Assembly: GCA_903875045.1 (NCBI GenBank)
Contig: CAIQUS010000218.1
Span: forward strand, 1 to 38,023
From: an uncultured Bacteroidales bacterium
GTDB lineage: Bacteria > Bacteroidota > Bacteroidia > Bacteroidales > FEN-979
Direction: 5' to 3'
DNA length: 38,023 nucleotides
Made by a program: the position numbers and the translations under genes. The notes below the pieces were generated by a model that saw only the letters and a program-made list of their open reading frames with translations, searched no databases and had not been told where the DNA came from. Below, one piece after another: positions 30,811-38,023 of the stretch (positions within the stretch are counted from its first letter, which is position 1; each line of letters opens with the position of its first letter).

Positions 30811-33800
30811 ATGAAAAACCAAATTCTTTCTGCCGGTAAGCCCGGTCGCTTCGTGAGATCAGCCCTCCTGCGGTTTACGTTGCTGATTTTATTGATCCCC
30901 GGGATGGTCACTTCCGCCTTTTCCCAGATCTATGAACCCGATGGCTTGCGTATGCCTGGCGATTGGAATGCATGGACCAATACCACCGGTATGGGTGGCG
31001 CCTTCGACCTGCAGAAAATCCAGTCAGGAACACCCCGGTGGCAAACTACTTTTCAATACACCGGGACCACCGGAATCCAGAATTTTAAGTTTGCCAGTAC
31101 CAGTTTCACAAATCCATGGGGAAACCAATGGGCCGGAAATACCGCAGTGGCTCTCAATGCCTTTTCAAACGTGACTTACGGAACCCCGAGTGACCCGAAC
31201 AACCAGATCAATGTGACACAGAACAAATGGTACACGCTGAACTTCGAGGATCAGGGTTATGCAAATACAAGGGTCATCTTCATGCAAACTTCGGCAGAAC
31301 CGGTCAGTATCGTGTCTGTTGAGCAGCAACCCCTGATGGTGACCAACCAGGACCCGGTGTCGGTTGTGGCTCAGTTTTCGGCAAATCCATCCCCGGAAGA
31401 GAAATTCTACCTCAGATATTCCATCAATAATTGGGCAACATCAGCCATTCTGCCTCTCACGGTGACTGGTTTATCCGGTACGGCCAATATCCCGCCACAG
31501 CCCACCGATACCACTGTACGATTCTACATTTTCAGTTCGGTGATCCAGAATCCCCAGCAAGACCTGGATCTCGTCACGATGCGTTTTAATAACAACAACG
31601 GATTGAATTACAGCTATCTGGTTGGAGAGCAGTTTAGTTGTGGCCAGGTGGTCAACCTGCTTACAACCGAACCTGCTTTTCCGCTCGAAGCCATTCCGGT
31701 TACCCTCTATTTTAATGCAACCCTTGGGAATGGCGGACTATACAATTATACCGGCGATGTTTATGCACACACCGGCGTGATTACGAACCTGAGCACCGGC
31801 AATACCGATTGGAAATATGTGAAAACCGAATGGGGACAAAACACACCAGAGACCAAACTCACGAAAATCAGCGACAACCTTTTCAGCCTGGAGATTCCAA
31901 ACATCCGGCAATATTATGCCGTGCCTGCCGGTGAAAAGATCCTGAAAATGGCGTTCGTATTCAGAGGAGGCGTGCCCAATCCAGGCGGTAACTATCCCGA
32001 ACATAAAAATGCCGATGGCTCCGATATCCTTGCGGATGTTTACGAACCGGCACTTCGTGTGAAGATTATGAACCCTACAGGCCGTGATCCGCTGGCAAGC
32101 CCCAATCAGGTAGTACCCGTATGCGTGGAAGCATTACAGAACCAAACCATCAGCATATACCTCGATCAGCAACTGCTGAAAACAGAAACGACCACCTCAA
32201 TGGCCTATCCGCTTATCCTCCAGGGGATGGCTCCCGGAACTTACTGGGTAAAGGCAGTAGCCACCGGAACCACCGGTCAGGCCAGGGATTCGGTGAGTAT
32301 TTATCTCCGCGGACCCGTGGTTGTACAGGAGTTGCCCACCGGGGTGAAAAGCGGCATCAACTACATCGACAACACTACTGTTACGCTGGTACTGAACGAT
32401 CCTCCCGGCCTGAAAAGTTTCGCATTTGCCATCGGCGAATTCAGCAACTGGATGCCCAATGACCAGAATTATATGAAGCGGACACCCGATGGGAAAAACT
32501 ACTGGATCACCCTTACGGGCCTCACCGGACAGAAAGAATATGCCTATCAGTATTTTATTGATGGAAACCTGAAAATTGCTGATCCCTATTGCGATAAAAT
32601 TCTAGATCCGTGGAACGACAGGTGGATTCCGCCATTCAACTATCCCGGTCTTAAAGCATATCCTTTTGATAAGACGATTGGATCGGTGAGTGTATTCCAG
32701 ACCAACCAGCCATTATATCCCTGGGAAGTCACCTCGTTTACCCCTCCTGCGCTTAACCAAACCCAGCAGGATTTGATGGTGTATGAATTGCTGTTGCGTG
32801 ATTTTACCGATTCAAGCAGCATCGTAACGGCCATGGAAAAGCTTGATTACCTGAAAAATCTTGGCATCAATGCCATTGAGCTGATGCCGGTAAATGATTT
32901 TGACGGAAATGACAGTTGGGGTTATGCACCCAATTTCTTTTTTGCCCCTGATAAATTCTATGGCAGAAAAACGGATTATAAAAAGTTTATCGATGAATGT
33001 CATAAACGCGGAATGGCGGTCATCCTCGATATTGTTACCAACCATTGTTTTGGCCAGTGTCCCCTGGCTGCCATGTATTTCGACCCGGCAACCGGTTCAG
33101 GGCAGCCATCTGCCCAAAATCCATGGCTGAATCCCCAAGCGCCGCATCCCCTGAGTGTGGGATATGATTTCAACCATGAAAGCCCGTATACCCGCGAATT
33201 TTTCAAACAGGTGTTGTCTTACTGGCTTACTGAATATAAAGTTGATGGCTTCCGGTTTGACCTTTCAAAGGGACTTACCCAGAAATATACCGGCAGTGAC
33301 CTGGGAGCCTGGAGTCAATATGATCAGTCCAGGATCAACATTCTCACCGACTATAACAATCATATTAAATCGGTCAGCAGCAAAGCATACGTGATCCTTG
33401 AACATTTTGCTGAAAACAGCGAAGAGACCGTACTCGCCGGCTCGGGCATGATGCCCTGGAGCGCCATGCAGGACCGCTATAAGCAGATCGGCATGGGGTG
33501 GCAGAGCAACTCTGATATTTCGTGGGCCTATCATGGTAACCGGGGATGGAGTTTTCCCAACCTTATTGACTACATGGAGACCCATGATCAGGAAAGAATA
33601 ATGTTTGAAGCGCTTTCAAACGGAAATTCTTCGGGAAGTTATAACATCAAAGATACCTTGACTGCACTTCACCAGATGCAGATGGCCTCGGTGCTCTTTA
33701 TGGGAATCCCGGGCCCGAAGATGGTGTGGCAGTTTGGTGAGCTGGGCTATGATTACAGCATCATGTTCAATGGCGGGCGCACATCACCGAAGCCTCCCCG

Positions 33801-34632
33801 TTGGGATTACTGGGATCAGCCTGAAAGGCAAAAACTTTACCGTGTATACAGCGCCATGGCTAAACTCAGAAAAAGTGATGCGTTCCGATTTGGTTCCTTC
33901 ACCAGCGATCTGGGAGGACTTGGCAAACGTATGTGGATTTCACACAGCAGCATGAATGTGGTGATTGCCGGAAACATGAATGTGTCCGGCCTCAATATGG
34001 CTCCCGGTTTTGCCAGTGCAGGTCAGTGGTATGATTACTTTTCAGGTCAGGCGGTTACGATCACCGACCCGGCGAATCAAACATTCAACTTCGGGCCCGG
34101 CGAATTCAGGGTGTTTACCAGTGTTCCATTGCCTAAACCATTCCATGAGGTGAACATAACTGTAAAGGATTCACTTACCAATGCGGTGATCAGCGCCGCA
34201 GAAATTACCTTCGATGGATCTGGTTTCCGTCGAACCGATCAGCAGGGGAAAGCCGCATTTACTGCTTTCCCCGGATCTGCACAAATCAAGGTCGTCAAAA
34301 CAGGCTTTAAAACCTGGACTAAAACCCTGAATATCGACAACAGCCTCGATGTGACAATCCTGTTGAAACGCGGTACCTATGGTATTGATAACCATGAAGG
34401 TGGAACCCGGGTCAGGATTTATCCAAATCCAGCCCGTCAAACAGTAACCATTGAATCCGCTGTGTTGTACGATATCACCATCTACGCCCCCGATGGCAGG
34501 CAGATGATCACCCATCGGATGCAGCACCTCACCGAAACCCTTGACCTGACTGGGTTAGATAAAGGAGTTTACCTTGTTCAATTTTCCGGTACCGGGCCGG
34601 TTTTTGCGCGGAAGCTGGTAGTGGAGAAATAG
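30811..34632 (+). CDS. T9SS-exported GH13 alpha-amylase-family enzyme
   Basis: Predicted extracellular alpha-glucan (starch or glycogen type) hydrolase, 1273 residues from the ATG at 30811, which begins the signal sequence; a GTG frame from 30745 is less likely. The N-terminal module (IYEPDGLRMPGDWNAWTN) is shared with the 20224 and 28826 proteins. An amylase-associated beta region follows (about 270-510), then an E-set/CBM48-like domain (GEFSNWMPNDQN, YFIDGN). The GH13 barrel starts near 654. Its conserved regions are intact: DIVTNH (D740), GFRFD with nucleophile D817, ILEHF with acid/base E864, and METHDQ with D926. A carboxypeptidase-regulatory-like domain (about 1110-1190) and a type A sorting domain (about 1202, IYPNPARQTV) end the protein. 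The stop codon lies in the first unit of an octamer repeat. Confidence 0.95.
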   Translation: MKNQILSAGKPGRFVRSALLRFTLLILLIPGMVTSAFSQIYEPDGLRMPGDWNAWTNTTGMGGAFDLQKIQSGTPRWQTTFQYTGTTGIQNFKFASTSFTNPWGNQWAGNTAVALNAFSNVTYGTPSDPNNQINVTQNKWYTLNFEDQGYANTRVIFMQTSAEPVSIVSVEQQPLMVTNQDPVSVVAQFSANPSPEEKFYLRYSINNWATSAILPLTVTGLSGTANIPPQPTDTTVRFYIFSSVIQNPQQDLDLVTMRFNNNNGLNYSYLVGEQFSCGQVVNLLTTEPAFPLEAIPVTLYFNATLGNGGLYNYTGDVYAHTGVITNLSTGNTDWKYVKTEWGQNTPETKLTKISDNLFSLEIPNIRQYYAVPAGEKILKMAFVFRGGVPNPGGNYPEHKNADGSDILADVYEPALRVKIMNPTGRDPLASPNQVVPVCVEALQNQTISIYLDQQLLKTETTTSMAYPLILQGMAPGTYWVKAVATGTTGQARDSVSIYLRGPVVVQELPTGVKSGINYIDNTTVTLVLNDPPGLKSFAFAIGEFSNWMPNDQNYMKRTPDGKNYWITLTGLTGQKEYAYQYFIDGNLKIADPYCDKILDPWNDRWIPPFNYPGLKAYPFDKTIGSVSVFQTNQPLYPWEVTSFTPPALNQTQQDLMVYELLLRDFTDSSSIVTAMEKLDYLKNLGINAIELMPVNDFDGNDSWGYAPNFFFAPDKFYGRKTDYKKFIDECHKRGMAVILDIVTNHCFGQCPLAAMYFDPATGSGQPSAQNPWLNPQAPHPLSVGYDFNHESPYTREFFKQVLSYWLTEYKVDGFRFDLSKGLTQKYTGSDLGAWSQYDQSRINILTDYNNHIKSVSSKAYVILEHFAENSEETVLAGSGMMPWSAMQDRYKQIGMGWQSNSDISWAYHGNRGWSFPNLIDYMETHDQERIMFEALSNGNSSGSYNIKDTLTALHQMQMASVLFMGIPGPKMVWQFGELGYDYSIMFNGGRTSPKPPRWDYWDQPERQKLYRVYSAMAKLRKSDAFRFGSFTSDLGGLGKRMWISHSSMNVVIAGNMNVSGLNMAPGFASAGQWYDYFSGQAVTITDPANQTFNFGPGEFRVFTSVPLPKPFHEVNITVKDSLTNAVISAAEITFDGSGFRRTDQQGKAAFTAFPGSAQIKVVKTGFKTWTKTLNIDNSLDVTILLKRGTYGIDNHEGGTRVRIYPNPARQTVTIESAVLYDITIYAPDGRQMITHRMQHLTETLDLTGLDKGVYLVQFSGTGPVFARKLVVEK

Positions 34633-34713
34633 CGAAATGGAGAAATAGCGAAATGGTGAAATAGCGAAATGGTGAAATGGTGAAATGATGAAATGGTGAA
34701 ATGGCGAAATAGC
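34626..34713 (+). repeat. Eleven-unit GAAATRGY octamer array overlapping the amylase stop codon
   Basis: Eleven 8-base units, mostly GAAATAGC, GAAATGGT and GAAATGGC. The first unit supplies the last Lys codon and the TAG of the amylase gene. Frames across it are open on the minus strand but are not genes. Confidence 0.92.
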
Positions 34714-34881
34714 GGGACCGCGATACCGGCGATTTCAGCTGATGACTATCGCCCACCTATCCTCAGATGTAGTGATCTGGATGGCTTCGGTAGCTATTGG
34801 AAGACAGTTGTTATCCGGTGTGCAGAAAACAAATTAATCTATCGTGTATGATGTCAACAGGATAATAAGGAAATTTGTATG
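34714..34881. other. Convergent intergenic region, no gene seen
   Basis: Separates the convergent amylase and GLUG-protein genes. No strong hairpin with a T-tract was found. Confidence 0.4.
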
Positions 34882-37800
34882 TTATAATTTAATTATTTTC
34901 TGCATCTGCGGCTTTTCGTCCTGTAAAACACGGATAATATAAATCCCGGAAGGTTCATCGCCAAGGTCGAACCTGAATGAATGATTACCTTTTACCTCCG
35001 ATCGGATCAATTTTTCGCCCATCATGTTTAATATTTCGATGGTACTGATGGTTTCTGCTGTGGTTTTTAAAAAATCGATCGTGAAACTGCCGGTAGTCGG
35101 ATTTGGGAAAACCTTAAAGGATTGAGTTTTATCAGCAATTGAGCGTTGTTGAATTGAATTGGAAGAGCTTTCCTGATTCGCTACAAGCATTGATTTAGGT
35201 TGGTTGCAAAAGTTGCCTGCCAAATCGATCCAGGCATGCAGATACCCCCCGTTTTCTACCGAAGTTCCGCCACTGAGTAAAACTTTTTCTCCGGCAATCA
35301 ATGTGGCGCTCCCTCCGTTTTTTACCACAAAATCAGTTGTGGTGATAGTTTGTGTAGCGCCAAAACAACGCTGTGTGCCGGCGCCGATCGTCAGATAATC
35401 GAGCGGGGCCTGGGCCGGGTTTGCTGCGACGAACATTTTTATCCCTTTCAGCACAATGTATGATTGACTTCCCAGGCTGCCGTCATTGTAAGCCATGATT
35501 TTTACATACCTGGTTGATGCATTCACAGTAAACTTACCAGGGGTTGAAACATAAGAAGTGTTGTTTGTTCCGGCTCCGACCGCAGATTTCGGGAGGAATA
35601 CCGACCATCCGGCGTCGGAGGCCAAAGGGGGTGTATTACCGGTTTCGGCATGACCGGCCAGAGCAATATGTGTAATTTTCCCATTGATGAACATTTGGAA
35701 TACACTGATATTTTCAAGCAGCCTGACCCTTTGAAGGTCAACGACGAGGATGCCATAACCAGTGCCAGGACTTGGATTGGTCCACGTTGTGCCGGTGCTT
35801 GCATTTCCCCCGATATTCGACCATTTGTCGGGATTATTGACATAAATGCCCTGGTCATAAATCGCTTGAGGTGCCTGGTAGTTTCCTGTCCACAGGTTGA
35901 GGTTTGTGGTGGAAGGATTTGCACTGACACCCGATATCTGGACCGGCATTGCCAGGGGAATGGCTGCTGTCGGACCGCTGCGTATAACATTCACAGTGTC
36001 GGATGTTGGGTCGGAGGTGTTAAAAACAACCTGGTTGCCATAACTCGTTCCCATAAAATTTGTAGCATAAGCCCTGACATACCAGGTGAAGGATGCCGTC
36101 AAACCTGTAAGGGCACTCGAATAGGTACCGTTACCGATGCCGTCGGTGGTATGATGATTTAAAATGGTCGGGTTTGCCATCGTGCTCCAGCATATACCGC
36201 GTGCCGTGATCAGCGCACTACCATCGTTTATAACGTTACCCCCGCCTGTTGCGGATGTTTCTAAAATGTTCACAATGGGTGATGTGATCACCGCAGGCAT
36301 GGCGATGACGACCAGCAGCTGCCATTGCAGAAAAGGATACCCGTTGTTTCTTGTATAAGCTGCATCTGCAGCCCATATATTGGTAAAATCCCATCCGGTA
36401 AAAGTGCCGGTCTCATAAGGAAAGGTCATGGCATCCGTTGTTTTCCCGGTAGCTCCGGTCGCTGTTGTTTGCCCTGATGTATTTATATCATAGTAATTTC
36501 CCGTCATCGAGTACGTAGCTCCTGTAACGAAGCCTCCGGCAAAACCCTTTCCATCGATATTTGCCCCGGCGGAGGTTTTCACACTACCCGTTGAATAGCA
36601 ATTGAGTACCGTACTGTTGTCGTTTAACCCGCAGAAACCCCCAAAACTTGCATCTGAGCCATTTGTCCGGGTTACATTTCCCCTGCTGTAGCTATTGCTT
36701 ATCGTGGAACCCGCATTGATCTTTCCTGCGAAACCTCCGGTGTTTGAGGTGCTCCCACTCACATTTCCAGTACAATAACTGTTACTGATAATTGAGCTGG
36801 TTGATCCTATCAGCCCGCCAACTTGAGTACTGCCACTCACATTGCCTGTGCTGTAGCAGTTATTTAAAGGACCACTGCCAGTTCCTACCAGCCCGCCAAC
36901 AGATGAGGAAGAACATATTACATTTGACGAGCTGTGCGAATTGGAGACAGACCCGGAATTACTACCCAAAAGCCCCCCTGTAAATGATGAACTACCCACA
37001 CTTCCACTACTAAAGCAGTTTATGACAATACTACCTGGATTACCTTCACCTGCCAGCCCTCCGGTATAACCACTACTGCCCTGGACACTGCCGGTAATGT
37101 AACAGTTATCCAGCGTTGTATTTTCCAAGTGCCCAACCAGCCCGCCAATGGTATAACTGCCGGTAATATTCACATTTTCAACACCCAGGTTCGAGATGGA
37201 TGCACCAATGGTATAGCCAAACAAACCCTGAAGGAATGTTGGTCTGTTAATAAAGAGCCCGGTAATTTTATATCCGTTTCCGTTAAAAAAACCCTTGAAT
37301 GCGCTGGATGATGAGCTGCCGATCGGGATCCATCCCTGGCCGAAATAATAATAACTCCCCCCGGAAGTGCAAGCGGCAGTAAGATTAATGTCGTTCATCA
37401 CCTTGAAGTAAACGCTGGTATTATTGAGATAATTCCGGACATTGTTCAACTGTTCCGGAGTGGCAACCTGGTAAGGATCGACGAGGGTACCGGCACCACC
37501 TAAAAAAAGAACAGCCTGGATGGTGTTGGATGGGAGGGACTCAACCGAGGTATACACGGCAGTTACAAAATAAGTATAAGCGTTGCCGTTCACTACGCCA
37601 TTATCAGCAAAGGTGGTTGATGTAATCGCCACGGGAGTGACAAGCGTCCCGGAACGATAAACCTTGTAGCCGTTCGGAGTGGCACCTGTAGGGGCATTCC
37701 ATGAGAGATTAACCACCCCGTTGCCGGAAATGGCAGAAAGATTCGCGGGGGAAGGCGGCAGATTTAACTGCCTCAGGAACGGATAATTCACCGTGTTACT

Positions 37801-38023
37801 GATATTCCAGATATTGGTGAAATCCCAGCCGGAGAATGTTGCCTGCAGCATCATCTGGACGGTTGTTTGCCCTGTGGCACCAGTGGCCGTTGGTTGTCCG
37901 GAAGTAGTTACATCATAGTAATTTCCGGCCATAACAAATTTATCCCCCGTGATGATGCTTCCGGCAAAACCCTTTGCGTCGATATTTACACCGCCGGAGG
38001 TTTTAACACTTCCCGTTGAATAG
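34882..38023 (-). CDS. GLUG-repeat T9SS surface protein (N-terminus beyond the window)
   Basis: Partial: the frame stays open through the right edge, so at least 1046 residues are present and the signal peptide is missing. In order: end of a GLUG block (YSTGSVKTSGG..., GNYYDVTTSG), a fibronectin type III domain (about 37760-37490), and a second GLUG block (about 37400-36450, with many GGL.G and N(C/S)Y.(T/S)G repeats and a second GNYYD...TTATGATG). A second Fn3-like domain follows (about 36330-36020), then a discoidin-like beta domain (about 35990-35420), a GGSATLIAG...NGGYLHAWI module and a type A sorting domain (VFPNPTTGSF, ending IIKL). GLUG repeats are known from surface and IgA-peptidase-type proteins. 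Likely an adhesin. Confidence 0.88.
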   Translation of the reverse strand, partial: YSTGSVKTSGGVNIDAKGFAGSIITGDKFVMAGNYYDVTTSGQPTATGATGQTTVQMMLQATFSGWDFTNIWNISNTVNYPFLRQLNLPPSPANLSAISGNGVVNLSWNAPTGATPNGYKVYRSGTLVTPVAITSTTFADNGVVNGNAYTYFVTAVYTSVESLPSNTIQAVLFLGGAGTLVDPYQVATPEQLNNVRNYLNNTSVYFKVMNDINLTAACTSGGSYYYFGQGWIPIGSSSSSAFKGFFNGNGYKITGLFINRPTFLQGLFGYTIGASISNLGVENVNITGSYTIGGLVGHLENTTLDNCYITGSVQGSSGYTGGLAGEGNPGSIVINCFSSGSVGSSSFTGGLLGSNSGSVSNSHSSSNVICSSSSVGGLVGTGSGPLNNCYSTGNVSGSTQVGGLIGSTSSIISNSYCTGNVSGSTSNTGGFAGKINAGSTISNSYSRGNVTRTNGSDASFGGFCGLNDNSTVLNCYSTGSVKTSAGANIDGKGFAGGFVTGATYSMTGNYYDINTSGQTTATGATGKTTDAMTFPYETGTFTGWDFTNIWAADAAYTRNNGYPFLQWQLLVVIAMPAVITSPIVNILETSATGGGNVINDGSALITARGICWSTMANPTILNHHTTDGIGNGTYSSALTGLTASFTWYVRAYATNFMGTSYGNQVVFNTSDPTSDTVNVIRSGPTAAIPLAMPVQISGVSANPSTTNLNLWTGNYQAPQAIYDQGIYVNNPDKWSNIGGNASTGTTWTNPSPGTGYGILVVDLQRVRLLENISVFQMFINGKITHIALAGHAETGNTPPLASDAGWSVFLPKSAVGAGTNNTSYVSTPGKFTVNASTRYVKIMAYNDGSLGSQSYIVLKGIKMFVAANPAQAPLDYLTIGAGTQRCFGATQTITTTDFVVKNGGSATLIAGEKVLLSGGTSVENGGYLHAWIDLAGNFCNQPKSMLVANQESSSNSIQQRSIADKTQSFKVFPNPTTGSFTIDFLKTTAETISTIEILNMMGEKLIRSEVKGNHSFRFDLGDEPSGIYIIRVLQDEKPQMQKIIKL

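Noticed and set aside
20224-34632. Polysaccharide utilisation locus of Sus type
   Set aside because: No SusC- or SusD-like gene is present; only the GH13 enzyme and surface modules support a glucan role.
34529-34756. Minus-strand frame rich in FAISPF/FTISPF
   Set aside because: Translation of the octamer array; no independent evidence.
35650-36162. 170-codon plus-strand frame
   Set aside because: Antisense to the GLUG protein, which has clear domains in its own frame.

Overview
The window comes from a Bacteroidota genome (order not resolved). The evidence is: several secreted proteins with type IX secretion system (T9SS) type A C-terminal sorting domains, a GxxExxY-family ORF, a FISUMP (Fibrobacter major paralogous) domain protein, A-rich leaders with little Shine-Dalgarno signal, TAnnTTTG-type -7 boxes, and the short-word tandem repeats often seen between genes in this phylum.

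Layout. 318-4160 is a large T9SS-exported modular surface protein. 4167-4340 (minus) holds what looks like the 5' stump of an alpha-L-fucosidase gene. 4422-4601 is a 59-residue winged-helix protein. 4692-18408 is a complete 14-gene respiratory complex I operon, nuoABCDEFGHIJKLMN, with separate nuoC and nuoD and a short nuoG lacking the molybdopterin-type domain. Its gene junctions carry repeats: a heptamer array after nuoA, a 20-bp palindrome between nuoB and nuoC, and a GxxExxY ORF with an in-frame stop, framed by 24-bp inverted repeats, between nuoJ and nuoK. A 48-bp octamer array lies inside the nuoL reading frame. A convergent AAA ATPase (DUF4143 type) abuts nuoN at 18414-19715.

19825-38023 is an accessory surface-protein region. 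A heptamer array (19825-19939) precedes six co-oriented secreted proteins: a beta-helix-like adhesin (20224-23559), a protein with five 85-residue tandem repeats (23874-25748), a short PKD/Ig-like protein (26300-27214), a FISUMP protein (27572-28732), a T9SS protein with two copies of a 'WANLQWP' module (28826-30712), and a 1273-residue GH13 alpha-amylase-type enzyme with T9SS tail (30811-34632). A GLUG-repeat T9SS protein enters on the minus strand (34882 to the window edge).

Two protein features tie this region together. Three proteins, including the amylase, share a roughly 245-residue N-terminal module beginning IY.P.G..MPG.W..WTN. Three neighbouring proteins without a recognisable T9SS domain end in a similar short tail, P.P..S.I(W/Y)H(N/D). 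The nuo operon is housekeeping energy metabolism (NADH or another low-potential donor to quinone with ion pumping). The rest appears to be surface adhesion and extracellular alpha-glucan processing.
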